Assembly: GCA_017464765.1 (NCBI GenBank)
Contig: JAFTYK010000013.1
Location: 1-57,739, forward strand
Reading direction: 5' to 3'
DNA: 57,739 nucleotides
Source: Ruminococcus sp.
GTDB taxonomy: Bacteria > Bacillota > Clostridia > Oscillospirales > Acutalibacteraceae
Shown: positions 1 through 7,029 of the stretch, piece by piece
Layout of the letters: each line of letters opens with the position of its first letter
How positions within the stretch are numbered: the first letter of the stretch is position 1
Program-made: the position numbers and the translations under genes
Notes under the pieces: model-generated
What the model saw: only the letters and a program-made list of their open reading frames with translations
Database searches by the model: none
Told to the model about the DNA's origin: nothing

Positions 1-1
1 A

Positions 2-718
2 CACGCAGTTGAGGCTTACGCCGCAATGCTCGCTACAGACTACACAGACGGTCTTGCTATTCAGGCACTTAAAAACATCTTCAAGTATCTCCCACGTGCT
101 TACGAAATCGGTCAGACAGACGTTGAAGCAAGAGAGAAGATGGCTAACGCCGCTACAATCGCAGGTATGGCATTCGCCAACGCGTTCTTGGGAGTTTGTC
201 ACTCAATGGCTCACAAGCTCGGTGCTTTCCACCACCTCCCACACGGTGTTGCTAACGCACTTATGATTGAAGAAGTTCTCCGTTTCAACGCTTCTGAAGC
301 TCCTGCAAAGATGGGTACGTTCTCACAGTATGACCACACACACACACTCGCTCGTTACGCTGAAATCGCTGACGCTTTAGGTTTAGGCGGAAATACTGAC
401 GAAGAAAAGCTCGAAGCTCTTATTAAGGCTATCAACGACTTAAAAGCTCAGGTTGGTATCAAGGAAACTATCAAGGACTACGGCATCGACGAAGAAGACT
501 TCTTAAACAGACTCGACGATATGGTTGAGCAGGCATTCGATGACCAGTGCACAGGTGCAAACCCTCGTTACCCATTAATGAGCGAAATCAAGCAGATGTA
601 CTTAAACGCATACTACGGCAAGCATTTTACTGAAAATGCTATGCCAAATGCAAGAGATATCATCGAAACAAAACCAGATGCAATCAAAACAGCATATCGC
701 AAGGGTAAGAAAGCGTAA
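2..718 (+). CDS. adhE: Bifunctional aldehyde-alcohol dehydrogenase AdhE, C-terminal part (cut by window edge)
   Basis: The reading frame is open from base 2 and begins inside the iron-dependent alcohol dehydrogenase domain, so only about 238 C-terminal residues are present. The first residues, HAVEAYAAMLATDY, match the metal-binding HALEAY segment of AdhE. The later HSMAHKLGAFHHLPHG stretch carries the remaining iron-ligand histidines and the signature of group III Fe-alcohol dehydrogenases. In full-length AdhE this domain reduces acetaldehyde to ethanol with NADH, and an N-terminal domain (left of the window) makes acetaldehyde from acetyl-CoA. A single-domain Fe-ADH cannot be excluded from the fragment, but the C-terminal sequence is typical of AdhE. 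Only 17 nt and no terminator separate it from the kinase downstream, which suggests co-transcription. Confidence 0.88.
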   Translation, partial: HAVEAYAAMLATDYTDGLAIQALKNIFKYLPRAYEIGQTDVEAREKMANAATIAGMAFANAFLGVCHSMAHKLGAFHHLPHGVANALMIEEVLRFNASEAPAKMGTFSQYDHTHTLARYAEIADALGLGGNTDEEKLEALIKAINDLKAQVGIKETIKDYGIDEEDFLNRLDDMVEQAFDDQCTGANPRYPLMSEIKQMYLNAYYGKHFTENAMPNARDIIETKPDAIKTAYRKGKKA

Positions 719-735
719 TTAGGGAGGATATAGCA

Positions 736-1485
736 ATGAAACTTGATAGAGTTATAGCAGTCAGAAACACTAAAACTATCTACCGTGATGGTGACAGATG
801 TATCAAAGTATTTAACGAAGATTATTCAAAAGCAGATGTACTAAACGAAGCACTTAATCAGGCAAGAATTGAACAAACAGGTCTTAACATTCCAAAAGTT
901 CTTGAGGTAACTATGGTAGACGGCAAATGGGCTATTGTCAGTGAATATATCAAAGGTAAAACATTAGCTCAACTTATGGAAGAAGATCCAGACAAGAAAA
1001 ACGAATATATTGAGTTACTCGTCAATTTACAGCTTGAAGTTCATTCAAAAACCTGTCCTCTCTTAAACAAGCTCAAAGATAAGATGAACGGCAAAATTGC
1101 TAAATCTGATATTGATGCTACTACACGATATGACCTACACACACGTTTAGAAGGTATGCCAAAGCACAACAAAGTTTGTCACGGCGATTTCAACCCATCT
1201 AACATTATTATCTCTGAAGATGGCACACCTTTCATCTTAGACTGGTCACACGCTACTCAGGGTAATGCTTCAGCTGATGTAGCCAGAACTTATCTTTTAT
1301 TCTGGCTTAACGGTGACATTGACGGTGCAAAGAAGTATCTTGATTTGTTCTGCAAAAAGAGCAACACAGCTAAGCAGTACGTTCAGAAATGGATGCCAAT
1401 CGTTGCGGCTTCACAGTCAGTAAAGGGTAACGAAAAAGAACGTGAGTTCCTACTCTCTTGGGTAGATGTTGTTGATTACGAATAA
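736..1485 (+). CDS. APH-fold small-molecule or protein kinase (phosphotransferase family)
   Basis: A 249-residue protein with an aminoglycoside-phosphotransferase/choline-kinase fold. The catalytic Brenner motif HGDFNPSN lies near residue 150 and the Mg-binding ILDWSHA segment about 20 residues later. The N-terminal lobe has a short Gly-poor loop (AVRNTKTIYRDGDRCIKVF) with the ATP-contacting lysine in CIKVF. The family includes aminoglycoside, choline and homoserine kinases plus many small clostridial proteins of unknown substrate (TIGR02172-like, by memory). A GGAGG ribosome site precedes the ATG. It sits between adhE and the hydrogenase genes, upstream of a phosphatase in the same operon. 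A regulatory phosphorylation role is possible but is inference. An antibiotic-resistance role is not supported by context. Confidence 0.75.
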   Translation: MKLDRVIAVRNTKTIYRDGDRCIKVFNEDYSKADVLNEALNQARIEQTGLNIPKVLEVTMVDGKWAIVSEYIKGKTLAQLMEEDPDKKNEYIELLVNLQLEVHSKTCPLLNKLKDKMNGKIAKSDIDATTRYDLHTRLEGMPKHNKVCHGDFNPSNIIISEDGTPFILDWSHATQGNASADVARTYLLFWLNGDIDGAKKYLDLFCKKSNTAKQYVQKWMPIVAASQSVKGNEKEREFLLSWVDVVDYE

Positions 1486-1504
1486 GATATAAGGAGATAT
1501 AAAA

Positions 1505-1744
1505 ATGAAAATCACTGTTTGTATTGGTAGCTCTTGTCACATTAAAGGTTCACGTCAGGTTGTTGAACAGCTCCAGACTCTTATAGCAAAAAACGACCTC
1601 TCAGATAAAGTTGAACTCGGCGGAACATTCTGTATGGGTGAATGTCAGCAGGGTGTATGTGTTACTGTTGATGAAGAGTTCTTCTCTGTAACTCCTGACA
1701 CAGTTAATGAGTTTTTTGAGAAAAATGTAAAAGGAAAGATTTAA
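1505..1744 (+). CDS. Thioredoxin-like [2Fe-2S] ferredoxin, copy 1
   Basis: A 79-residue single-domain protein. CIGSSCHIKG at the N-terminus and FCMGECQQGVCV near residue 42 give the C-x4-C ... C-x3-C cysteine pattern of thioredoxin-like [2Fe-2S] ferredoxins, the fold of the 24-kDa NuoE/HydC-type subunits. Such proteins carry single electrons between NAD(P)H-linked or ferredoxin-linked enzymes. An extra cysteine (VCV) follows the fourth ligand. AAGGAG lies at a good distance upstream of the ATG. It is followed one base after its stop by a paralogue and then by the HydS hydrogenase, so it probably serves as redox partner or subunit there (inference). Confidence 0.82.
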   Translation: MKITVCIGSSCHIKGSRQVVEQLQTLIAKNDLSDKVELGGTFCMGECQQGVCVTVDEEFFSVTPDTVNEFFEKNVKGKI

Positions 1745-1745
1745 G

Positions 1746-2000
1746 ATGACAATTCAGGTTTGTGTTGGTAGCTCGTGCCATCTCAAAGGTTCACCTGAGA
1801 TTGTGGAGCTGTTACAAAATGCAGTCACTGAACATCATCTTGAAAACGAAATTACACTTGTCGGTAGCTTCTGCATCGGCAAGTGTAATCGCGTTGGTGT
1901 GACTGTTCAGGTTGATGATAATATCCACACAGGTATTACCAAGGAAAACTTTAAAGAGTTTTTCAAAGATAATGTTTTAAGTAAATTTGTAAAGGAGTAA
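1746..2000 (+). CDS. Thioredoxin-like [2Fe-2S] ferredoxin, copy 2
   Basis: An 84-residue paralogue of the preceding gene, with CVGSSCHLKGS at the N-terminus and SFCIGKCNRVGV in the middle supplying four cysteine ligands. It lacks the fifth cysteine of copy 1. The two copies share a C-terminal helix of the VNEFFEKNV / FKEFFKDNV type. The start is one base after the upstream stop, implying translational coupling, and hydS follows after 6 nt. Duplicated small ferredoxins of this class are known beside HydS-type hydrogenases. The division of labour between the copies cannot be read from sequence. Confidence 0.82.
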   Translation: MTIQVCVGSSCHLKGSPEIVELLQNAVTEHHLENEITLVGSFCIGKCNRVGVTVQVDDNIHTGITKENFKEFFKDNVLSKFVKE

Positions 2001-2006
2001 CGGGAT

Positions 2007-3686
2007 ATGGCTAATTGTTTGACACTGAAAAAATCAAACTGTAAAAACTGCTACAAATGTATTCGTCACTGTCCCGTTAAAGCTATCAGATTTTCAGGAA
2101 ACCAAGCTCATATAATTGGGAATGAATGTATTCTCTGCGGTCAGTGTTTTGTAGTTTGTCCTCAAAATGCAAAGGAAATCGTAGACGAAACCGAAAAAGT
2201 TAAGGTACTTTTACAAAGCGGTGCTCCTGTTATTGCAAGTTTAGCTCCATCTTTTATCGCAAACTATGACGGTGTTGGTGTTAACTCAATGCGTAAAGCA
2301 CTCAAAAAGCTTGGTTTTTATGACGTCGAAGAAACCGCAGTTGGTGCAACTATTGTAAAGAATGAGTACGAAAGAATGATTAAAGAGGACGACAGAGATA
2401 TCATTATTTCTTCATGCTGTCATTCTATCAACCTGCTCATTCAAAAGCATTATCCGTTTGCTCTTAATTATCTTGCAGATGTTATGTCCCCTATGCAGGC
2501 ACATTGTCAGGACATCAAGAATAGATACCACAATGCCAAAACCGTATTCATCGGACCTTGTGTTGCAAAAAAGGACGAAGCAGAACACTACAAGGGTATA
2601 GTTGATGCTGTACTGACTTTCGAAGAATTGACCGAATGGCTAAAAGCTGAAAACATAGAACTCGAAAAAGAAAAGGACAATGATGTTTTCAGTCGTGCTC
2701 GCTTCTTCCCTACTACAGGTGGCATTTTAAAAACTATGGAGCTTGATAACAGCGAATTCACCTATCTGGCTTTAGACGGAGTAGAAAACTGTATTGACGC
2801 TTTAAAAGATATAGAAAATGGAAAAATTCACAAGTGCTTTATCGAAATGTCAGCTTGCGTCGGTAGCTGTATCGGCGGTCCTGTTATGGAAAAATACCAC
2901 CGTTCAAGCACAGTTAAAGACTACATAAGCATATCCCAGTACGCAGGAGCTAAAGATTTTGAGGTTTCTCAGCCTTCTTGTGATAAGTTGAGAAAGAACT
3001 TTGAGTTCATAGAAAAACACTCACAGCTTCCTTCTGAATTTGAAATAAACGGTATTCTCCGTCAGATGGGCAAATTCAAGCCATCGCAGGAACTCAACTG
3101 TGGTTCGTGTGGATACAACACCTGTCGTGAAAAAGCTATAGCTATTTATCAAGGCAAAGCTGAAATCTCAATGTGCTTACCTTTCCTGAAAGATAAAGCT
3201 GAGAGCTTTTCCGACACAATCGTCAAGAACACTCCAAATGGTCTTATTGTTTTAAACGAACAGCTTGAGGTTCAGCAGATAAATGATGCTGCAAGGAAGA
3301 TTATGAACATCCGTAGTTCAAGTGATGTTTTAGGCGATCAGGTTATAAGAATCCTTGACCCGACAGTATTTATGAGAGTCAGAGATACAGGACGAGGAGT
3401 AAGAGACGAGAGAGTCTATCTAGCCGAATATAAACGTTACGTTGAGCAGACTGTTGTCTATGACAGAGACTCAAGACTAATAATCGGAATAATGCGTGAT
3501 GTTACTGATGAAGAAATTCAACGTGAAAGAAAAGAAAATATTAGCAGACAGACTATAGAAGTCGCTGATAAAGTAGTAGATAAACAGATGAGAATTGTTC
3601 AGGAAATCGCATCGTTACTGGGCGAAACCGCAGCTGAAACTAAAATCGCTTTAGCAAAACTTAAGGAGTCGATTACTGATGAATGA
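2007..3686 (+). CDS. hydS: HydS-type (group C) [FeFe] hydrogenase with PAS domain, putative H2/redox sensor
   Basis: 559 residues. The N-terminal 2x[4Fe-4S] ferredoxin domain has CKNCYKCIRHCP at about 12-23 and CILCGQCFVVCP at about 41-52. The [FeFe] hydrogenase large-subunit domain spans roughly 70-330. Next comes a second Fe-S cluster domain (CGSCGYNTCREKA, near 370), then a PAS domain at about 400-510 and a short helical tail. H-cluster loops are SSCCHS (C137/C138), IGPCVAKKDEAE (C185) and SACVGSCIGG (C284, C288). These depart from the catalytic group A motifs (TSCCPxW, MPCxxKxxE, MACxGGC). The PAS domain and altered loops are hallmarks of group C hydrogenases thought to sense H2 or redox state. 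The stop overlaps the phosphatase start, a typical sensor-effector arrangement. Catalytic activity, if any, is probably low (inference). Confidence 0.88.
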   Translation: MANCLTLKKSNCKNCYKCIRHCPVKAIRFSGNQAHIIGNECILCGQCFVVCPQNAKEIVDETEKVKVLLQSGAPVIASLAPSFIANYDGVGVNSMRKALKKLGFYDVEETAVGATIVKNEYERMIKEDDRDIIISSCCHSINLLIQKHYPFALNYLADVMSPMQAHCQDIKNRYHNAKTVFIGPCVAKKDEAEHYKGIVDAVLTFEELTEWLKAENIELEKEKDNDVFSRARFFPTTGGILKTMELDNSEFTYLALDGVENCIDALKDIENGKIHKCFIEMSACVGSCIGGPVMEKYHRSSTVKDYISISQYAGAKDFEVSQPSCDKLRKNFEFIEKHSQLPSEFEINGILRQMGKFKPSQELNCGSCGYNTCREKAIAIYQGKAEISMCLPFLKDKAESFSDTIVKNTPNGLIVLNEQLEVQQINDAARKIMNIRSSSDVLGDQVIRILDPTVFMRVRDTGRGVRDERVYLAEYKRYVEQTVVYDRDSRLIIGIMRDVTDEEIQRERKENISRQTIEVADKVVDKQMRIVQEIASLLGETAAETKIALAKLKESITDE

Positions 3687-4851
3687 TTTATGTGCTGAAA
3701 TCGGATATAAAAGTATAAATCATTACGGCGAACAACTTTGCGGTGATCACGTAGACATCGTAGAACCTAGTGACGACTCTACGGTTATTGTACTATCAGA
3801 CGGTTTGGGCAGTGGTGTAAAAGCCAGTATTCTTTCTACGCTTACTTCAAAAATAATTTCGACGATGCTTGCAGAAGGATTATCACTTGAAGAATGTGTT
3901 GAAACAATCGCCGCTACTTTACCTGTTTGCTCAGTGCGAGGAGTTGCGTATTCCACATTTTCAATTATCCACCTCAAAAACAACCAAACTGCTGAACTTA
4001 TCCAATACGACAATCCCCACGCCATTATCATTAGAAACGAAAAGAACTGGGATTATCCTAAGACTGAAATGAATATAGGCGGTAAAAAAATATACAAGTC
4101 TATAATCAAATTACAAGAAAATGATATTTTCGTTATGATGAGTGACGGCTGTCCTCATGCAGGAATCGGCATTGCGTATAACTTCGGATGGAAACGTGAA
4201 GACATCATAGATTTTATGGAAGCTTTATCACAGGTTGGTTATACCGCAAAAACTCTTTCAACGATGTTAGTCGACGAATGCAATGAGCTTTACGGACACA
4301 AACCAGGTGACGATGCAACTGCTTGTGTCGTTAAAATAAGAAAAAGAGAACCGATGAATATGCTGTTCGGTCCCCCATCAAATCGTGATGATGCTGACCG
4401 AATGATGTCACTTTTCTTTTCTAAAGAAGGCAAGCACATCATCTGTGGCGGCACAACATCGTCAATCGCATCAAAATTTTTAAGAAAGCCACTGGTTGCA
4501 ACTCTTAAATTTGAAAAAAGCGATGTCCCACCTATAGCTAAAATTGAAGGTGTTGACTTAGTAACAGAAGGTGTCATCACCGTAAATAAGGTGCTTGAAT
4601 ATGCTAAGGACTACTTAGGTGAAAATAAGCACTATGAACATTGGAACTACAGCGAAGATGGTGCTTCTCTGATATGTCGTCTGCTGTTTGTTGAGGCAAC
4701 AGACATCAATTTCTACGTAGGCAGAGCAGTAAATCCTGCTCATCAGAATCCTGATTTGCCTATAAATTTCAATATAAAAATGAATCTTGTTGAGGAACTT
4801 TCAAAGTGCCTTAAACAGATGGGTAAAAAGATAAAAGTAAGTTATTTCTAA
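3679..4851 (+). CDS. SpoIIE/PP2C-type serine phosphatase, hydrogenase-linked
   Basis: A 390-residue soluble protein with a SpoIIE-like PPM phosphatase domain in the N-terminal half. VIVLSDGLGSGVKAS (about residue 35) holds the first metal-binding aspartate, VMMSDGCPHAG the second and GDDATACVV (about 215) the last. The C-terminal half (about 230-390) is a less familiar domain that begins with a glycine- and threonine-rich segment (IICGGTTSSIASKFL). The gene overlaps hydS by 8 nt and precedes the group B hydrogenase by 11 nt. PPM phosphatases remove phosphate from Ser/Thr and commonly act in partner-switching cascades. Here the obvious upstream signal is HydS. The phosphoprotein target is not visible in the window. 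Confidence 0.85.
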   Translation: MNDLCAEIGYKSINHYGEQLCGDHVDIVEPSDDSTVIVLSDGLGSGVKASILSTLTSKIISTMLAEGLSLEECVETIAATLPVCSVRGVAYSTFSIIHLKNNQTAELIQYDNPHAIIIRNEKNWDYPKTEMNIGGKKIYKSIIKLQENDIFVMMSDGCPHAGIGIAYNFGWKREDIIDFMEALSQVGYTAKTLSTMLVDECNELYGHKPGDDATACVVKIRKREPMNMLFGPPSNRDDADRMMSLFFSKEGKHIICGGTTSSIASKFLRKPLVATLKFEKSDVPPIAKIEGVDLVTEGVITVNKVLEYAKDYLGENKHYEHWNYSEDGASLICRLLFVEATDINFYVGRAVNPAHQNPDLPINFNIKMNLVEELSKCLKQMGKKIKVSYF

Positions 4852-4862
4852 GGAGTGTTTAT

Positions 4863-6287
4863 ATGAGAAAATTTGATACAAAAGTTCAGCATCTCAAATA
4901 TAAGGTTTTGCGTGAAGTTGCTCGTCAAGCGTGGAACGATACACTTCTTGAAAACATTCTCGAAATCCCAAAAACAATCGTTCCGGGTAAAACATCAACA
5001 ATGCGTTGCTGTGTTTACAAAGAACGTGCTATACTCTCAGAGCGTGTAAAGATAGCTATGGGTGGCGATAAGGATAACCCTAATGTTATCGAAGTTATCG
5101 ATATAGCTTGCGATGAATGTCCTGCAGCAGGATATGAAGTTACAGACTCTTGCAGAGGTTGTCTTGCTCACAGATGTGAAGACGTGTGCAAAAAAGGTGC
5201 TATTTCATTCGACCACAATCATGTTGCACACATTGATAAATCGAAGTGTGTTGAATGTGGTCAGTGTGCAAAAGTTTGCCCATATTCCGCTATCGTGAAT
5301 CGCAAACGCCCTTGTCAGATTGCATGTAAGGTAAAGGCGATTTCAATTAACAAGGAAAATGCGGCGGCTATAAACAATGAGAAGTGTATACAGTGCGGTG
5401 CTTGTGTGTACCAGTGTCCGTTCGGCGCAATTATGGATAAGTCTTATATACTCAACGTTATTGATATGATTAAAAAAAGTGAGAATAACAAAAAGTATAA
5501 AGTTTACGCTATGGTTGCACCTTCAATCTCAAGTCAGTTTACATACGCAAAGCTAGGTCAGGTTATTTCGGGTCTTAAAGAACTGGGATTTTTCACAGTA
5601 ATAGAAGCCGCACTCGGTGCTGATATGGTAGCTCAAGCTGAGTCAATGGAACTTGTTGAGAAAGGCTTCTTAACAAGCTCGTGCTGTCCTGCTTTTGTGC
5701 AGTATATTAAATCTGCTTTTCCTGATTTACTCCCTCTTGTTTCACACAACCTCTCTCCTATGGCAACTCTTGCAAAGTACATAAAATCGACAGATGAGAA
5801 CGCTAAGGTTGTTTTCATAGGACCATGTACAGCAAAGAAAGCCGAGGCACAGCTCGACAGCGTGAAACCTTATGTTGATGCAGTTATGACTTTTGAGGAA
5901 CTCCAAGCTCTTTACGACAGCAAGGATATAGACATCACGACACTCAACGAAGACGTACTTGATAATGCTTCTTATTTTGGCAGAATCTTTGCTCGCTCAG
6001 GTGGACTTTCTGATGCAGTTGCTCAGGGAATTAAGGAACAGAATCTTGAGTTTGACTTAAAAGCTCTCCCTTGTGATGGAATTGAAGAATGCAGAATAGC
6101 TCTACTCAAGAAAAGCAAAAACGTCTTAGATGCAAACTTTATCGAAGGTATGGCGTGTGTAGGCGGATGCATCGGCGGTGCAGGATGTCTCACTCACGGT
6201 GCAAAAAACAAATCCGAAGTCGATAAATACGGAAAGGAAGCTTTCGAAAAAACTATCAGTGACGCTGTATCTTTCCTGAATATGTAA
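4863..6287 (+). CDS. Group B monomeric [FeFe] hydrogenase (HydA2-like)
   Basis: 474 residues. A cysteine-rich N-terminal region (about 40-200) holds several [4Fe-4S] motifs, including CVECGQCAKVCP and CIQCGACVYQCP, and leads into the H-cluster domain. The loops are TSSCCPAFV (C274/C275), IGPCTAKKAE (C322) and GMACVGGCIGG (C432, C436), which match the group B consensus. The enzyme should interconvert protons, reduced ferredoxin and H2 in the cytoplasm. It closes the HydS-phosphatase operon. A HydS/HydA2 pairing has been described in Ruminococcus albus, where HydA2 is a ferredoxin-dependent, non-bifurcating hydrogenase. Maturases HydE/F/G are not in the window. Confidence 0.88.
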   Translation: MRKFDTKVQHLKYKVLREVARQAWNDTLLENILEIPKTIVPGKTSTMRCCVYKERAILSERVKIAMGGDKDNPNVIEVIDIACDECPAAGYEVTDSCRGCLAHRCEDVCKKGAISFDHNHVAHIDKSKCVECGQCAKVCPYSAIVNRKRPCQIACKVKAISINKENAAAINNEKCIQCGACVYQCPFGAIMDKSYILNVIDMIKKSENNKKYKVYAMVAPSISSQFTYAKLGQVISGLKELGFFTVIEAALGADMVAQAESMELVEKGFLTSSCCPAFVQYIKSAFPDLLPLVSHNLSPMATLAKYIKSTDENAKVVFIGPCTAKKAEAQLDSVKPYVDAVMTFEELQALYDSKDIDITTLNEDVLDNASYFGRIFARSGGLSDAVAQGIKEQNLEFDLKALPCDGIEECRIALLKKSKNVLDANFIEGMACVGGCIGGAGCLTHGAKNKSEVDKYGKEAFEKTISDAVSFLNM

Positions 6288-6330
6288 AAAACATTAGTAT
6301 ATTTGGATTGTAGCAAATCTACATATAGAA

Positions 6331-6416
6331 GCTGTTGCGTATTTTCTCCTGATTATCACAATACAACAGCAGAAACCGCTCCGACAGGTAAAACTTATCT
6401 ATCGGGGCGGTTTTCT
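6331..6416 (+). terminator. Hairpins and rho-independent terminator after the hydrogenase operon
   Basis: AAACCGCTCCG (6373-6383) pairs with CGGGGCGGTTT (6403-6413) and runs into TTTTC, a standard terminator. Just before it, GCTGTTGCGTAT (6331-6342) pairs with ATACAACAGC (6361-6370), forming a second stem. The site lies between convergent genes. The left arm preceded by A residues means it could work on both strands. It is the first terminator visible in the plus-strand operon. Confidence 0.75.
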
Positions 6417-6438
6417 AATATAAAAACAGTATATTCAA

Positions 6439-6942
6439 TTATAAATTAACGTTTCTCTTCTCAAAGATTTTAATCAGAACGATACCTATAACTAACCCTG
6501 CAACTCCCTGAACTGCATTTGCAGGAATATTCACCAGAGATGGTCCGAATCCATATAATATACCTTCAAAAACAAAGTATCCAAGAATCATAAACAACTC
6601 AGCTGTCAAACCCGCTACTACTCTTGATGATGTGTTTGGTATTTTTTTATTCAACAACTTAAATCCGTAAAATGCTATAAATGCCATTAAGCTCTTAATG
6701 ATAAAAGTTGCAGGAGCATATACTACATACCCCGAAAACAAATCGGCTAATGCAGAACCAATACCTGCCGCCAGAAAACCATAAGCAGGTGGCAACATCC
6801 AACCACTTAGCAGTACTATACAATCTCCAAGATTTATGTATCCTTTAAGTGGTGATGGTATTTTGATAATCATAGTGGCTACGCATACCAGAGCTGCAAA
6901 AAGTGCAGCCATAACCATATTCTTCGTTTTTGCGTTCATCAT
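6439..6942 (-). CDS. ECF transporter S component, probably for a vitamin B6 or pyrimidine-type vitamin
   Basis: 167 residues with about five or six membrane segments and the S-component pattern of the ECF-type vitamin transporters. It has an N-terminal AALFAALVCVATMI helix with small residues for docking to the T subunit, then the GYINLGDCIVLLSGWMLPP loop and AAGIGSALADLFSGY. It binds one vitamin and uses a shared EcfAAT energising module, which is not in the window. GGAG precedes the ATG. It is divergent from a MocR/PdxR-like, PLP-binding regulator. That pairing is known for PdxU-type pyridoxine transporters, so B6 uptake is the best inference. Substrate specificity cannot be read from the sequence alone. 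Confidence 0.78.
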   Translation of the reverse strand: MMNAKTKNMVMAALFAALVCVATMIIKIPSPLKGYINLGDCIVLLSGWMLPPAYGFLAAGIGSALADLFSGYVVYAPATFIIKSLMAFIAFYGFKLLNKKIPNTSSRVVAGLTAELFMILGYFVFEGILYGFGPSLVNIPANAVQGVAGLVIGIVLIKIFEKRNVNL

Positions 6943-6950
6943 CTGACTCC

Positions 6951-6979
6951 TTTACTTTATGATAAAAAGAGTGTATACT
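6951..6979 (+). promoter_or_regulatory. Candidate promoter of the MocR-like regulator
   Basis: TTTACT (6951-6956), a 17-bp spacer and TATACT (6974-6979) lie in the 87-bp divergent region. The promoter overlaps the leader of the S-component gene, so a protein bound here could control both directions. Two related words, CTGGTTATAT and CTGGTGATTG (minus strand, 7029-7020 and about 7004-6995), might be regulator-binding repeats, but this is weak. Confidence 0.4.
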
Positions 6980-7029
6980 AAATCTGAACATATAACAATC
7001 ACCAGTTAAGGAGTATTTTATATAACCAG

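Noticed and set aside
736..1485. Aminoglycoside resistance gene
   Set aside because: The fold is shared, but the context is metabolic and the sequence lacks features of any resistance class I recognise.
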